Below are positions 49,801 to 57,400 of a DNA stretch of 64,000 nucleotides, one piece after another. The DNA is from Gonatopus flavifemur (lineage: Eukaryota > Arthropoda > Insecta > Hymenoptera > Dryinidae): positions 12,648,001-12,712,000 of the forward strand of contig JAFFJZ010000010.1 in the NCBI GenBank assembly GCA_018340375.1. The letters are read 5' to 3'. Numbering within the stretch: the first letter of the stretch is position 1; every line of letters begins with the position of its first letter. The position numbers were made by a program, and so were the translations under genes. The notes beneath the pieces are model-generated. The model saw only the letters and a list, made by a program, of their open reading frames with translations. It was not told where the DNA came from and did not search any database.

Positions 49801-51587
49801 CATTTTCATCTGAAATCAAGAGGGTTCTTATCTTACATCAACAACATATTTTCTAAGAATATGAACCCCAATGCAGGTAAAAATAATGAAAATTAAAAAT
49901 TTTGCGGGTGTTGAGGAAATTTTTTTCGATTTTCACCACTTTTTTTCACTAATTAAGCAACAAAAAACACCCTTAAAATTATGATATCATCTCAAAAGTT
50001 GGTTCATATTCTTCGTAATTTCATCAAGAATGATACTACCAAATTTCATGATGACCGGTTCATCACTTTTTGAGTGAGAACGCCCGCAAATGTGAAAAAA
50101 GTTATTTTGAGTAGAACGCGTTTGAAAAAAAGAATTCTCGGAAACTAGAAATTTAAGGAAGTTAACAAGAATGTGAAGTGCTCACCGATTAATCAGTTAT
50201 TCCAGCACAATACATCAACCCTTCTTCTTCTTCGTATGCTTCATTTTGCGCTTGCAGTAGTGTTTTTCGAGCTTTTCGACCTTCCTCCAACTCCAATGAC
50301 TCCAGTGTGCTTAGAAACCAAAATCAAAGTGCGCTCAGTTCTATGCTCATAAAATCTAAACGAATGGAAATTTCGCTTTGAAATTTTGAAAACATATTCT
50401 TGGATAGTTGAGCTAACGATTCGTGCAATAAAAAATTCGATTTTTCGAACCTCCTAATGTGGTTTCCCCCCTTAAGGGAATACTAACGTCGGTATCTCAG
50501 CTCTGCTTTTATCCCATGATTATGTCCCTTTCTAACCAATAACCTTAGTTGCCGACGCTGAATTCATACGAAAAAAAAGTTTGCTTTTTCTTAAGATTGG
50601 AATGATCTTGGATGGTTTATGATTTCTTCCTTTAGGGTGGATTCTTGACTGGATTACCTAACATGACTCGATTGGGCGCTGGAGTTCTCTTCGCTGCAGC
50701 CGGAGATTACTTGAGAAGAAATAAAATATTGTCGCTAGGCTGGATTCGCAGAATTTTTATGCTCCCCTGTAAGTACACGCGCAACAAATCGCCGTAAAAT
50801 CTAAAATTCTTACAATTCATTGTCCCATGAAATCTGAATAGCAATGATTTTCAGAAATATCGCAGATGATAGTACTCCGAATTGTATCCATAATCTCATT
50901 TTCATTCCAATTTTCAACTTCTTACAACTCATTGTATTTTTACAGCTCACATAGGACCAGCTATTTGCCTTCTCATTATGACGTACGCAGGTTGCGATAC
51001 AACTCTCGCTCTCACGATGTTAATTTTATCGCAAACCTGGAACGGTGCAGCATGTCAGACAAATTTAGTGAATCATCAAGATTTAGCTCCCAATTTCGCT
51101 GGTTCTTTGTACGGAATTATGAATACTTTTGGTAGCTTCCCTGGTATTATTATACCATCCATCATTGGTGCTTTAACAAAAGAAAAAGTAAGTATTTATA
51201 TTTTCACAAAGCATTCAAACAGTCATTTAATTCAACTCCCTTTTATATGGAAAAAAAAAAAAAGGAAACATCTTGTTCCAGGTTCACTTGGTATCAATCT
51301 CTTCGGAGGTTGTTCCGTTAGGGAAGGAAAATATATGCTAATTATTATTTACAATTTCTTTACAGAACGGTATCGAAGAATGGCGTCTCATGTTCTGGCT
51401 CTCAGCAGGAGTATTCACTTCCGCAACAATATTGTTTTGGTTATTCGGATCCACGGACATACAACCGTGGAATGACATGAACAAAGTAGCCCCAGCTGCA
51501 CCCATTCCTGACGAAGAAAAGCAAATGACTCCCATTCCAGCTAAAGACAGTCAAACCGAAGACGAAGAAGAAAATGAACGCTTATAA
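16798..51587 (+). CDS. SLC17-type MFS transporter (sialin / phosphate-cotransporter-like), 10 exons
   Basis: Exons: 16798-16819, 34223-34404, 34559-34692, 40084-40189, 45267-45351, 45449-45669, 45740-45886, 50636-50768, 50946-51187, 51366-51587. Phases agree throughout and sum to 1494 nt, giving 497 residues, the usual size for this family. Family members are 12-TM anion symporters of the plasma, lysosomal or vesicle membrane carrying phosphate, sialate, glutamate or organic anions; the substrate here is unknown. Visible family marks: TM1 Arg31 (VIRTNLSIII), lumenal N-glycosylation site N61-V-T, GILAEKYGGSRVV after TM2, Arg141 in TM4, YPALHAMIARWVPPSEKG, NHQDLAPNFAGSLYGIMNTF, and an acidic C-tail. 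The usual TM4 Glu (GxxEG) is replaced: the sequence reads GFFGA at 145-149. The start context CAAAATGG is a good insect one. Introns 1, 3, 4 and 7 (17.4, 5.4, 5.1 and 4.7 kb) are packed with transposable elements. Confidence 0.93.
17992..19582. mobile_element. 1.6-kb inverted-repeat element, GGAGAGAGTCGCC ends (outer)
   Basis: The left end GAGAGTCGCCGGGTGTGGGA and the inverted right copy (GTGTCCCACACCCGGCGACT, then CTCCCC after an insertion) bound it. Inside, further forms of the TGTGGGACA and CCCATAACCGGCGACG words recur. No transposase could be recognised. A younger MITE (19243-19574) splits the right terminus. Confidence 0.65.
19243..19574. mobile_element. MITE, CCCAATCAGAAAT ends, CT duplication (inner)
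   Basis: 332 bp from CCCAATCAGAAATTT to TTTTTCTGATTGGG, with CT at 19241-19242 and 19575-19576. The interior is made of CCAGTACTG-type half-sites repeated in both orientations. Removing it and one CT restores the right end of the surrounding element. Confidence 0.8.
20088..20939. mobile_element. 850-bp palindromic element, AGGGGTTATATCTCCC ends
   Basis: Two arms of more than 300 bp run from AGGGGTTATATCTCCCAAAC to its complement. Matching internal blocks include TTTTGCAACAAATTTTC and CGAACTCGAAGAGTTTTC, each seen in both orientations. The left arm alone contains a further MITE (20127-20265). TAA flanks both sides. Confidence 0.75.
20127..20265. mobile_element. MITE, CCCTGGTGGAAA / TTTCTACCAGGG ends, TT duplication
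   Basis: 139 bp made largely of CTGGTCAG / CTGACCAG words, with TT on both sides. It is present in only one arm of the surrounding palindrome, so the other arm is a natural empty site (AAGCTTTTTTCAATAA on the complement). Confidence 0.8.
21314..22413. other. intron 1, no feature seen
   Basis: AT-rich intron sequence without clear paired ends or coding signal. Confidence 0.4.
22414..23170. mobile_element. 757-bp long-arm foldback, CCCTTGTGGAAAT-type ends
   Basis: The right end ATTATTTCCACAAGGG mirrors the worn left end CCTTTATGGAAATAG. Arms of roughly 350 bp share AACGGAATATTTTT, ATTCGATTATTATTATAAA and ACTTTCCGCAAG blocks in opposite orientation. A CCC-class element; no flanking duplication is certain. 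Confidence 0.72.
23702..24761. mobile_element. CCCTAGTAGAAATTTGA element, 1.06 kb, AT duplication
   Basis: It starts CCCTAGTAGAAATTTGA and ends TCAAAATTTCTACTAGGG, with AT before and after. The inside repeats GATCAGGACCTGATCAGG-type words. It contains a younger CTCTCT-class MITE at 24417-24681. Confidence 0.8.
24417..24681. mobile_element. MITE, CTCTCTGAATC / AAATTTAGAGAG ends, TA duplication
   Basis: 265 bp of GAGTGAAATTTCACTC-type words. TA lies at 24415-24416 and 24682-24683. A copy in the opposite orientation is at 42897-43168, sharing AGAAGTGAGCCAGTC and GTGAGTTTCTAA. Confidence 0.8.
24833..25940. mobile_element. CTCTCTTAATTCC element, 1.1 kb, TT duplication
   Basis: It starts CTCTCTTAATTCCTTGGGGT and ends ACTCCAAAAAATTGAGAAAG, with TT at 24831-24832 and 25941-25942. 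The empty site is seen in R1 copy 1 (AAATTTTGAAGG near 6935). Inside are ACTC/GAGT words and a nested MITE at 25693-25905. Confidence 0.7.
25693..25905. mobile_element. MITE, CAGTGAAAAATTTGGTG ends, TA duplication
   Basis: 213 bp starting CAGTGAAAAATTTGGTG and ending CACAAAATTTTTCACTG; both arms also share AGGAGGTCCACTC and its complement. TA is on each side. Confidence 0.8.
26246..26435. mobile_element. MITE, CACGGAGAG ends, TA duplication (R1 copy 2)
   Basis: Same family and same position in repeat R1 as 7324-7577, but 190 bp because the centre is shorter. TA at 26244-26245 and 26436-26437. Confidence 0.8.
26699..26743. mobile_element. minimal hAT relic, 45 bp, CAGTGGTGGATTC ends
   Basis: Little more than two termini: CAGTGGTGGATTCAGCA and TGCTGGATTCGCCACTG. 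Flanks TTGCGTAC (26691-26698) and TTGCATAC (26744-26751) are an 8-bp duplication with one mismatch. Confidence 0.68.
26752..28030. other. intron 1, no feature seen
   Basis: AT-rich. Around 27005-27175 ATCGAT-rich words recur (also near 2085), perhaps an eroded hAT-like piece. Confidence 0.35.
28031..28253. mobile_element. MITE, CCCAGCGAGCACAA ends, copy 1
   Basis: 223-bp foldback. The left CCCAGCGAGCACAAATG faces CTTGTGCTGTAGGG, and the arms share GTTCCCGTTATGCT / AGCATAATGGGAAC. The sister copy is at 33948-34164. Confidence 0.7.
29159..30337 (-). pseudogene. mariner transposase, inactive
   Basis: DD34D transposase remnant on the minus strand. The N-terminal helix-turn-helix part starts at 30337/30331 (MSKFIPNEVFLRGVLL, then AAEAHRILV, CRKWFARFKAGDFDL and ERPGQPKKF). 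The frame shifts near 30110. A MITE with TA duplication sits at 29761-30027. Downstream, WIPYELEPKDIERR leads to a deletion of roughly 30 residues that removes the first catalytic Asp region (normally TGDEKW). A TAG and a TAA follow. The C-terminal part keeps HDNARPH and PYSPDIALSDYHSF, the other two catalytic Asp, spaced as in mariner, and ends normally at 29159. Confidence 0.88.
29761..30027. mobile_element. MITE inside mariner, CACCGAG / CTCCGTG ends, TA duplication
   Basis: 267-bp foldback. Arms share CCATAAATTATGG..TTTTGGCGTTGGTCTG and its complement. TA is at 29759-29760 and 30028-30029. It is the youngest layer of a three-level nest (hAT-like, mariner, MITE). Confidence 0.85.
31248..31511. 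mobile_element. MITE, CACGGAGAAAAAAATTCG ends, TA duplication
   Basis: 264 bp starting CACGGAGAAAAAAATTCG and ending TTTTTTCTCCGTG. The interior is AGCGAAT/ATTCGCT words (CAGCGAATTAGC, TTCGCTG). TA on both sides. Confidence 0.82.
31968..32509. mobile_element. 540-bp foldback, CCCTATAGAAATAATT-type ends
   Basis: The right end CCTAATTATTTCTATAGGG and the worn left end ATAAAAACAATTGAG are inverted. Arms share ATATCGTTTTGAAAATTT, GATCATCCGG and TCATGTGA/TCGCATGAAC-type blocks. Confidence 0.6.
33057..33877. mobile_element. CCCTAGTGGAAATTTTGA element, AT duplication (outer)
   Basis: It starts CCCTAGTGGAAATTTTGA. The right end AAAATTTCTACTA..GGG is split by a second element (33324-33872). AT at 33055-33056 and 33878-33879. 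A relative of 23702-24761. Confidence 0.7.
33324..33872. mobile_element. CCCAAGTGTATATTA element, copy 1 (inner)
   Basis: 549 bp rich in GGGCCCAA-type words, starting CCCAAGTGTATATTA and ending CAATACACGCTTGGG. Flanks TA and TG suggest one mutated TA. It lies inside the right terminus of the element at 33057-33877. The other copy is at 56553-57113. Confidence 0.7.
33948..34164. mobile_element. MITE, CCCAGCCAGCACA ends, TC duplication
   Basis: 217 bp, sister of 28031-28253, with TC at 33946-33947 and 34165-34166. It ends 58 bp upstream of exon 2 of the transporter gene, close to where a branch point would lie. Confidence 0.75.
34223..34404 (+). CDS. SLC17-type gene, exon 2 (TM1 and first loop)
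   Basis: Acceptor GTTACAG, donor GTGAGT. It codes residues 8-68: RVPRRAILG, TM1 with Arg31, and a loop with C55 and the N61-V-T glycosylation site. A CCC-class MITE ends only 58 bp before it, at 34164. Confidence 0.93.
34559..34692 (+). CDS. SLC17-type gene, exon 3 (TM2)
   Basis: Acceptor AATTTCAG, donor GTAAGT, intron before it 154 nt. It codes YGERFEEWTQ, TM2 (ALLLSAYFYGGIPGS) and the MFS motif-A-like GILAEKYGGSR. Confidence 0.93.
34693..35849. other. intron 3, first part, no clear element
   Basis: There are weak inverted words (GAAATGAAGCGTTGAA / TTAACGCTTCGTTTC near 35430-35530) but no definable ends. Confidence 0.35.
35850..36500. repeat. GCTTGG-rich repeat block with (TA)n
   Basis: Imperfect tandem units with GTCAATGCTAG.CA.CACCGGG and ACAAAATATGCTTGGTCCTA. 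A (TA)n run of about 22 bp lies at 36268-36290. The vocabulary resembles 11190-12060. Confidence 0.5.
37220..37640. other. GC-richer patch of unknown origin
   Basis: Clearly less AT-rich than its surroundings, with CGGCGATGGCGGGCCCGC and CCGCCGTTACCACGTGG. A minus-strand frame at 37325-37531 is open but unrecognised. It may be a piece of a retroelement or the centre of the surrounding transposon. Confidence 0.35.
37976..39164. mobile_element. MITE split by insertion, CCCACATAGCATAAATGTC ends, TA duplication
   Basis: It starts CCCACATAGCATAAATGTC and ends GACATTTGTGCTATGTGGG. TA at 37974-37975 and 39165-39166. Almost all of its length is the insert at 38066-39136; alone it would be about 116 bp. 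Confidence 0.8.
38066..39136. mobile_element. 1.07-kb CACGGAAAAAAAG element, TA duplication (innermost)
   Basis: It starts CACGGAAAAAAAGAAC and ends TTTTTTTTTCTCCGTG, with TA at 38064-38065 and 39137-39138. The ends carry AGTAGTTG/CAACTA words. The middle is unique sequence that could be captured DNA, since the other CAC-class elements here are mostly 150-480 bp. Confidence 0.75.
39226..39740. repeat. tandem duplication, unit about 260 bp
   Basis: Two direct copies, each containing CAACTGGTTTGAGACCTGTT, CTAGCGAAGATATCAGCTG and CGAGTCAATG..GTATCTGGATGTG. They lie in the right arm of the 36791-39809 element. Confidence 0.7.
40084..40189 (+). CDS. SLC17-type gene, exon 4 (TM3-TM4)
   Basis: Acceptor AATATAG, donor GTAAGT. 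It codes FATIIPAVLNLLMPWAAG and the start of TM4 with Arg141. It ends in Gly148, where relatives have the conserved Glu. Confidence 0.92.
41336..41600. repeat. AATCGATTAATCG-rich repeat
   Basis: Repeated GGTTAATCGATTAATCG and TGATCGTTTTTTC words in both orientations, between GGGCTGTACGG and the MITE at 41602. It resembles an eroded foldback element. Confidence 0.45.
41602..41971. mobile_element. MITE, CACGGAGAGAAAAAATTTGC ends, AA duplication
   Basis: 370 bp built from TTTGCTGNNNCAGCAAA-like half-sites. It starts CACGGAGAG and ends TTTTCTCCGTG. AA at 41600-41601 and 41972-41973. A short relative is at 61030-61176. Confidence 0.8.
42153..42388. mobile_element. MITE, CCCTGGTTCAAAGAA ends, TG duplication
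   Basis: 236 bp starting CCCTGGTTCAAAGAATCC and ending TTCTTTTAACCAGGG. The interior repeats GAGATTTGGTCAGAACATTG in both orientations. TG on each side. Confidence 0.8.
42624..42771. mobile_element. hAT-like relic, GGGTGCCCGCACACCCCT end
   Basis: Words CCCGACCCGCCCG, AAACCCGATAAAGTCGGG and CACCCGAATTTAATCGGG between CAGGGGCAGG and CACACCCCT resemble the common hAT MITEs with GGGTGTGCGGGC ends. No duplication was found. Confidence 0.45.
42897..43168. mobile_element. MITE, CTCTCTAAAATC / TTTAGAGAG ends, TA duplication
   Basis: 272 bp, inverted copy of 24417-24681, with TA at 42895-42896 and 43169-43170. Confidence 0.8.
43636..43879. mobile_element. foldback, CATGGAGAAAATCC ends
   Basis: 244 bp. 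Arms share CTACTG.TTAC, TATAC..ACTCAGT, GTGTGGCT and TGACTCAGTA with their complements. The ends look like worn members of the CACGGAG class. Confidence 0.6.
43880..45266. other. intron 4, end part, no feature seen
   Basis: AT-rich intron sequence, no paired ends or coding signal recognised. Confidence 0.4.
45267..45351 (+). CDS. SLC17-type gene, exon 5 (TM4 end, central loop)
   Basis: Acceptor CTTTTAG, donor GTATTC. It codes AAVYPALHAMIARWVPPSEK and GMFVWTMQ, the family's YPAxHAMxxxWxPPxE signature. Confidence 0.93.
45449..45669 (+). CDS. SLC17-type gene, exon 6 (TM5-TM6 and cytosolic loop)
   Basis: Acceptor AACGTAG, donor GTGTGT, intron before it 97 nt. It codes GGPFGMVVTYTLCGQ, two membrane segments, YDTPDDHPNITQKEKSYI and the loop. 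Confidence 0.93.
45740..45886 (+). CDS. SLC17-type gene, exon 7 (TM7)
   Basis: Acceptor CATTGCAG, donor GTAAGT, intron before it 70 nt. It codes APLPVKSVFTSVPFLVLLWA, HFANMWGIYF and GPKYTLSVLGLNMKS. Confidence 0.93.
46499..46770. mobile_element. MITE, CCCAGAAAACAAA / TTTGTTTTCTGGG ends, TC duplication
   Basis: 272 bp with TC at 46497-46498 and 46771-46772. The interior has TGATGCATGA and AATCATTG words in both orientations. Outside lies another mirrored pair (GGGGTAAC / TTACCCC), perhaps an older target palindrome. Confidence 0.75.
46838..48466. mobile_element. 1.6-kb ATTCAGAGA tandem-repeat element, TT duplication
   Basis: It starts CCCTGGTGAAAAAATCTC and ends GATTGTTTTACTAGGG, with TT on both sides. 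The inside holds scores of ATTCAGAGAG-type units of 11-12 bp arranged in larger blocks of about 350 bp (each with GTGCGTGGAAT..TTTTCAGAAA). Its open frames read like Phe-Arg-Glu-Ile-Gln repeats only because of the unit. Confidence 0.8.
48552..48803. mobile_element. MITE, CACTGAAAAAAAAATTTATTC ends, CA duplication
   Basis: 252 bp, nearly perfect foldback throughout, built of AATAAATATTTATTTG words. CA at 48550-48551 and 48804-48805. Confidence 0.85.
49175..49520 (-). pseudogene. non-LTR retrotransposon reverse transcriptase fragment
   Basis: On the minus strand LKIYKVIR, then DLDSIFE*ASRNGLKFNV (TGA for the usual Trp), ECSSFKIGR, KLNGEDL and LVKDLGIYF match the region after the catalytic YADD of jockey/CR1-type reverse transcriptases. 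The YADD position reads LHNN. The frame ends at 49175. A dead, short 3' piece. Confidence 0.72.
49578..50470. mobile_element. 0.9-kb element, GGGAAACCCACATTAG ends
   Basis: The left GGGAAACCCACATTAG and right CTAATGTGGTTTCCCCCC are inverted. No duplication or gene was recognised inside. Confidence 0.5.
50636..50768 (+). CDS. SLC17-type gene, exon 8 (TM8)
   Basis: Acceptor CCTTTAG, donor GTAAGT. It codes GGFLTGLPNMTRLGAG and AAAGDYLRRNKILS, ending in the RRIFMLP start of TM9, which matches the family order. Confidence 0.92.
50946..51187 (+). CDS. SLC17-type gene, exon 9 (TM9-TM11)
   Basis: Acceptor TTTTTACAG, donor GTAAGT. It codes SHIGPAICLLIMTYAG, a variable hydrophilic stretch, NHQDLAPNFAGSLYGIMNTF and GSFPGIIIPSIIGALTKEK. 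Confidence 0.93.
51366..51587 (+). CDS. SLC17-type gene, exon 10 (TM12, C-terminus, stop)
   Basis: Acceptor CTTTACAG. It codes NGIEEWRLMFWLSAGVF (the usual EWRxVF entry to TM12), STDIQPWND and an acidic tail ending EEENERL. The TAA is at 51585-51587. Confidence 0.93.
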   Translation, partial: NGIEEWRLMFWLSAGVFTSATILFWLFGSTDIQPWNDMNKVAPAAPIPDEEKQMTPIPAKDSQTEDEEENERL

Positions 51588-52116
51588 TGAAAATTATATT
51601 TCAAAAAATTCACTGTGACGTACAAATTGTAGAAACCGTGGAATATTTTCCCCCTTCTTCTTCTATTCTTCATCACCTCATTCTATAATTTGTACGGTGA
51701 ATTTATGAATGTTGAAAGAAATTTTATTTTCGTGACGATATTTAACTTGAAACTCAATATAATGTGCATACACTGTTAGAAATCCAGTGTGTATATTGAC
51801 ACAATTGTTTGTTGAAACACGTGTTATATAAGTTTCAAGGCATTTTAAAGGATCAACACAATTCTAAGATAATAATCACACTCAAAATTAACCATCGTAT
51901 ATACACACGTCACATTTTTAACAGCGTAAAAGAACGCGTAATCAAAATTTATACACGTGAGCTGCATTTTTATGATCTCAAAATTTGTGTGTACGATACA
52001 AGAGGGTCTTACGAATGAAAACACATGATATTATAAGGTGATTCAAACTTGTGATGAGACGTGAAATCTCATACGATTAGCTGTTAGGTTGAAACTATTC
52101 TTCATACTCGTTCTCT

Positions 52117-52122
52117 AATAAA
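52117..52122 (+). terminator. candidate poly(A) signal for the SLC17-type gene
   Basis: AATAAA, the first perfect one after the stop codon, would give a 3' UTR of about 550 nt. Confidence 0.4.
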
Positions 52123-53805
52123 ACGCAATCATATGCTTAATTTCATCAAACTCAATTTCACTTAATACCATATTTTTTTTACATGATGAATGATATAATA
52201 ATAACTATATATTTCACATGAGTTTTTGTATTTATATGTAGAGTAATCGATAATTTAAAATCGAATCGATATTTGAATCAATTTTTTGTATCTGTATTAT
52301 TACTGAATAATGAACTGAAGTCGAATGGATTATTATTGTCCGGTTAAAACATCGATGAGTACTAGTTTACGAGAGTTTGAATAAACAATTTGTTATACTT
52401 AATATTCTTTCTTAGATTTCTTGATCAGTTATGGTTGAGTAAAAGATCTGTTCAAGATCTCTCGATGTTGAATCTTAAAACACGCCATCTGATCTTCAAT
52501 TATCTTTAAAAAAAATCTTATTCATTTCTATAAGGTTTGATACCGGTGTATTATCCAGTTCAATTCTTCAAGCAAGAGTTCGTCATTTTAAATCATTATT
52601 TGGAAAAGTATGCTGTGAATTTTCAAAATCAATCATACATCACATGCAATGCCTTGAAATTTACTTATTGCGTTCCAATATTCGAATTCTCTTTATCCGC
52701 GAACTATAGTTGTGATTACTGTATATGTACTGTAAAATTCACACAGTATTGAACAGGACAATTTAAAAATCATTTCAAGTTTTCTTCCTCGACAAAATTT
52801 AGTCCCAAACCTAATTTTGAAGTTGAACAAAGTGCTGAATAGTATGTTGCTGAAGTTGAAATCGTTTATTGAAATAAAATGGTTGAACAGCTGTTGAAGA
52901 CTCAAAATTTTGCAAACGATGTTTCCAGTTCCAAGAAATTCATTGGACAAAATAAACATCGGTGATTTATCAAATTTGATGAGTTTGGATTTCCGTTTCG
53001 CTTCAATAAACGATTCAAACTTTAAAGACTATTTTTCAAATTGTTTGAAATGACAAAAACTGGTGAGTTTGTATTTAATTTTTTAAATGGTCAACCGTTC
53101 CTGTTATGATTGAAGTACCGAGCTCTACACAAAATATTAATCAAAGAACATCATTGTAAAATGACTAGGAATAATATACGTCTATTAAAACATATGTAAA
53201 GTTTCTAAATATTCTGTACGTTCATATCGAGAAAGCCGTTGACCTCAACGACAAGGTCAACACAGTCTCGAGTGAAGTATTTAATTCGATTCAGTTTGAA
53301 TTCAAATTATATCACCGTGTAATCGACTTGACTCCAAGACTTGAGTGATATCAATACACTAGAAATCGATTAATTGTCATTTAAAACAAAACCTGATTGA
53401 ATGAGGTTTTAGTATCCCCTTCAATTTTTGAATATACTTTTTGGTCTCGAAGAATGATATTTACTGGAATTTTCAGCATTTACAAGATTTATTTGATTCA
53501 ATTCAAAAATTGGTAATCGCTGCATCGGAAAGTACAGTTTCAACGCAATTCCTTGATAAAATATTTTGAAACGAGAAGATGTCAAGAGAATTGAAAACGA
53601 AATGTAACAAAATTGAGTGAAAATGAAATTATTGTTATCGCTCCATCATTTATGTTTCAAACATGGACAGAGACTGTATTGAAGCGATTAGGAACATTTT
53701 GAACACAGATAACTCTATTCCTTTCTTCCAGCTGAACAATTTCTCAATATTTCAGAGTTTATAGAAATCGAATATTCCTCCAAATCATAATCACGCGGAA
53801 GATAC
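52123..53805. other. convergent spacer between the two genes
   Basis: AT-rich, with no recognisable element or gene. It should contain the 3' end of the minus-strand transcript. Confidence 0.4.
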
Positions 53806-53811
53806 TTTATT
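53806..53811 (-). terminator. candidate poly(A) signal for the minus-strand gene
   Basis: TTTATT on the plus strand (AATAAA on the minus) lies about 320 nt after the predicted stop codon. Confidence 0.3.
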
Positions 53812-54128
53812 ATACGGCTGCACAATGAACAAAACAACCTATATTTTTGTAATTTTCTACTTTCGTTGTATATGAAATTCCTTACGAAATATGTAGAATT
53901 ATACGAATGCACAGCCATTCCCTGTTCCATAAATCAATATATTCAACGATCATCATTATTCATCAATTTTCTCACACATTATTTAAGATTCGTTATAACT
54001 AATACCATGTAGCGATGCTGTGTATAAACCAAAATAACAAACAAATTCATAAAATAAATCTCACCGAACCAGAAAAATTTTCTTTTCCAAATTCTCCACG
54101 TCGTGTCTTTCTCTTAAATAGCAAAAGC

Positions 54129-54475
54129 TCACTTTTTGCAACAACTGGTGATTTCTTGTGTCGAAAATGCTTTGCAAGTTTGCCAAGTGTATGGAAATTG
54201 TTCATTTCTTAAGAAAACATTATTATTTTCCATAGTATTGGTACACTGATGACGCCTGGATTTCATTTTTGTAGTTCTTTCATTTCTATGAGTTGGGAGA
54301 TTACGTTTCATCTCTACGCAAGGCATACACGTATCTGGGGTGCAAAAAGCACTTTTCAAGATCGATAAAGTTTTTGCAGTTGAATGCTGTTGCCTGATGT
54401 GAGATCTGATGCATGTTTCGCTTGATTGTGAAGCCGATTTCAAGGACGAGGTTTTACTTCCACCTTCAGAAGAAT
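54129..54475 (-). CDS. minus-strand gene, exon 6 (stop)
   Basis: Acceptor ACTTTCCAG (short pyrimidine tract) after a 114-nt intron; in phase with exon 5. It codes SSEGGSKTSS, CTPDTCMPC and a basic tail ending CCKK. TGA at 54131-54129. Confidence 0.6.
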
Positions 54476-57400
54476 CTGGAAAGTGCTCATATTTCAAAAA
54501 CTAAGCGCAGAAAAAGATTTTATCAAATAGGAAAGTTGTTGTATTTTGGCTACAGAATACGACCCAACTTGAGGCACCCTGTATATTACCTTTGCACGAA
54601 GAACAAAGTTTCACCAGAGTAGTATCAACTGTATAAGAGCATCCATTTTTGTGTCCTATTTGTGTTAGAAAGAAAATTCGTATCAATAAATGTAGGCTAA
54701 TGTAGAAATTATGAATTGAAAATCAAAGATCATTCTGTATTTCATGGCCTGTTTGTTGGGGAAGGAGATCAGACGCTTTTAAGGGAAGGTTCTCGTCTAG
54801 CGATCCCAAAATAAGGTGATTTTATCGAAGTTTTTCTTCATGGAAGGAAGTAAATGAAGAACTTGTGGGGATTTTCACACTTGTTAATTGAGTTAATTGT
54901 TAAAAATTTTTTTCAGTAAACAAATAACGCCATGGGAATTGTTGATACGTGTTGAAACATAACTACCTAAAAAAACAGTGATCAATCGGGCGCCACTATA
55001 GCACTAACAAAAATGATCAGAAATCAAAGATCCAAAAATTATTACGAAATATATTTGTTGGACGTTGTACCAATATAAAACCAATGAAAAGCGTTTCTTC
55101 ACCTTTTTTCGCTCTTTAAAGTGCTTTAAAAAGAGAAAAAAGGACAAATATCACATCCATTTAGGTTCATCCTCCAATAGATTCAATCAGCTTTGAAATA
55201 AAAAAAAAAGACCGATCTGCTCAGTAGTTTTTGAGATATCGTGGAGCCAAACTTGAAAAACATGGTTTCGAGGAAAATGCCTCCAAAATTTCGGGATACG
55301 AATCCTTTAACTTGAGAAACAAAAATTCTATCGGAAATTCCAATTTCAGAAACCACATTGAAACCGATAGGAAGAATTTTATCGTTTTCTATGGGAAATT
55401 TTTAGCAGGGTCCCCTTAACTCTGCGTAGAACCTATTCGAAACTGCGAAGACTATACAAAAGAATTCACCTACCTCGTAATTTCCGTTTTCTTTTCGAAG
55501 TTGAAATTGGATTGAATCCTTCACAATAATCACATACATCGCAAGGCTGTTCATTTTCTACAGGAGACAACATTTTCTGGGCTTTGATTCTCTCTTTATG
55601 ATAACGTGTTTGAGGAACGTCAGGATTTTGATCTCTTCCCAACACCTTTCTGATATCCAAACATGGTTCATATGGCAATACTATATCTTTCGTATTGAAG
55701 GCTTGAAGTTTTGTAACCGAACTTATCTTATTGTCGTGACATGCAGGACATTCTCCACAAATGCAACTCAAAGTTTCTCGAGATCCATCAATTTTTCTGA
55801 TTTCAGAAACTCCAGCAATACCAGTTTGAGTAGACGTTGACGCTATATGCTTCAGCATAGATTCCTTCAGTGCGTTTCTTCTCTTCCTCAATATTTCATC
55901 CATATTTCTAGCTATGAATGGAATTCATTCTGATTCAAATGTCGTATGAACAAATTTGGTGTCAAAAAAAGTGAGCAATATAGATAAACTTTCGTCGTGT
56001 TATCGGAAACACATTACTCACACAGCACTCGTTGTCTGAAAGATATCTTCAGAAACAATTAAGAACAATGCGAGAAGTTTTATGCAACATGAATAGACAT
56101 CTTTTAGAAGGCTTAAACTGTTCTCACTTCTAAAAGATATCTTCAAGAACCTTTTAGAAGTTTCTGAAAAACTTCCTTTAGAAAATTCCAAAAGGTTTCT
56201 GGAAACATTCTTGAAGATATCTTTTAGAAGTAAGAACAGTTTGAGAGTTCTAAAAGATGTCTATTCATGTTGCATGAGACTTCTTGCATTGTTCTTATTA
56301 TTTCTGAAGTGATCTTTTAGACAACGAGTGCTGTGTGGGTACGCAATGAATATAACATCTAAACCTTGTCCAAAAGTGTGAGCTAAGACATATTTCAAAG
56401 TATTATCCAGGAATTATCTAATAAATGTCTCGAAGATGTCTGACGCGAGAATTTCAGACAATTATTGAGGATTCGGTATGAACTTTTTCTAACACCGCGA
56501 ATTTTGTACAGGTTAGGAGGTTCTAATTCCAAAGGAATTCTAACTATGTATTCCCAAGTGTGTATTAACGGCGGGCCCAATCTAAGCCCAGGGTGGGTGC
56601 CCATGCTGCCCAACGTGGGGCCAAGCTGGGCTATATTGCTTTGCCCGAGGATTGGTAGTACCATTAGCTCAGCATGAACCCAGACTAGGCAATCAATACT
56701 GCCCTTTCATTTTTTTTTTGAAATTGGAAAATTGCTTTGAGTTCTACCCCAGCGAATTTCAGCCCCACTTTGGCCCAGTCTTGGGCCTAGTGTTGAGCCC
56801 CATCATGCCTATATGGGCCCAAGACTGGACCAAAGTGGGACCAAAATTCATACACGCTGAGGATCTTACACACATGCTCGGGATATAAATTCACCCCAAT
56901 CTTGGCCTAACGCTGATCCAAATTGGAGCCAAGTTCAAATGTGCCCGGACTAAGATTCATTATTTCCATTTTCTACCCACCATAATTGTATGGGAAAGCC
57001 CAACAGGGTCAAGATTGAGCCAACATGGGCCCCATCGTCATTCCCCAATACTGGGTTAGAGAGGATGAACCCAGCCTGGGGCCCATTGTCATTATAGGCA
57101 ATACACGCTTGGATTCCAGTCTTGCAGGAAAGAAGTTTGGAATAAATTACTCACGTTCACATTGTGTGCTTATGTTTTCCAGTTCAGTTATCATTTTCAC
57201 TGTTGTTCGACACATTTTATCAAGTAGACTATCAACCACACATTGGGCATCTCGAGATACATTACAACATACGTCCATTAAAATATTATCCATCAAAGGT
57301 CCAACAGTTACCGGTGCTTCCACTGGATCAACGATGATCGGCAATTTCAATTTACGTATCACATCTTCTTCTGCATCTTCACGAATTCTACAGGGTGCTA

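Noticed and set aside
55345..55420. TTTTTAGCAGGG as one end of a CCC-class MITE
   Set aside because: Similar to CCCTGCTAAAAATTT-type ends, but I could not find the partner end with confidence.
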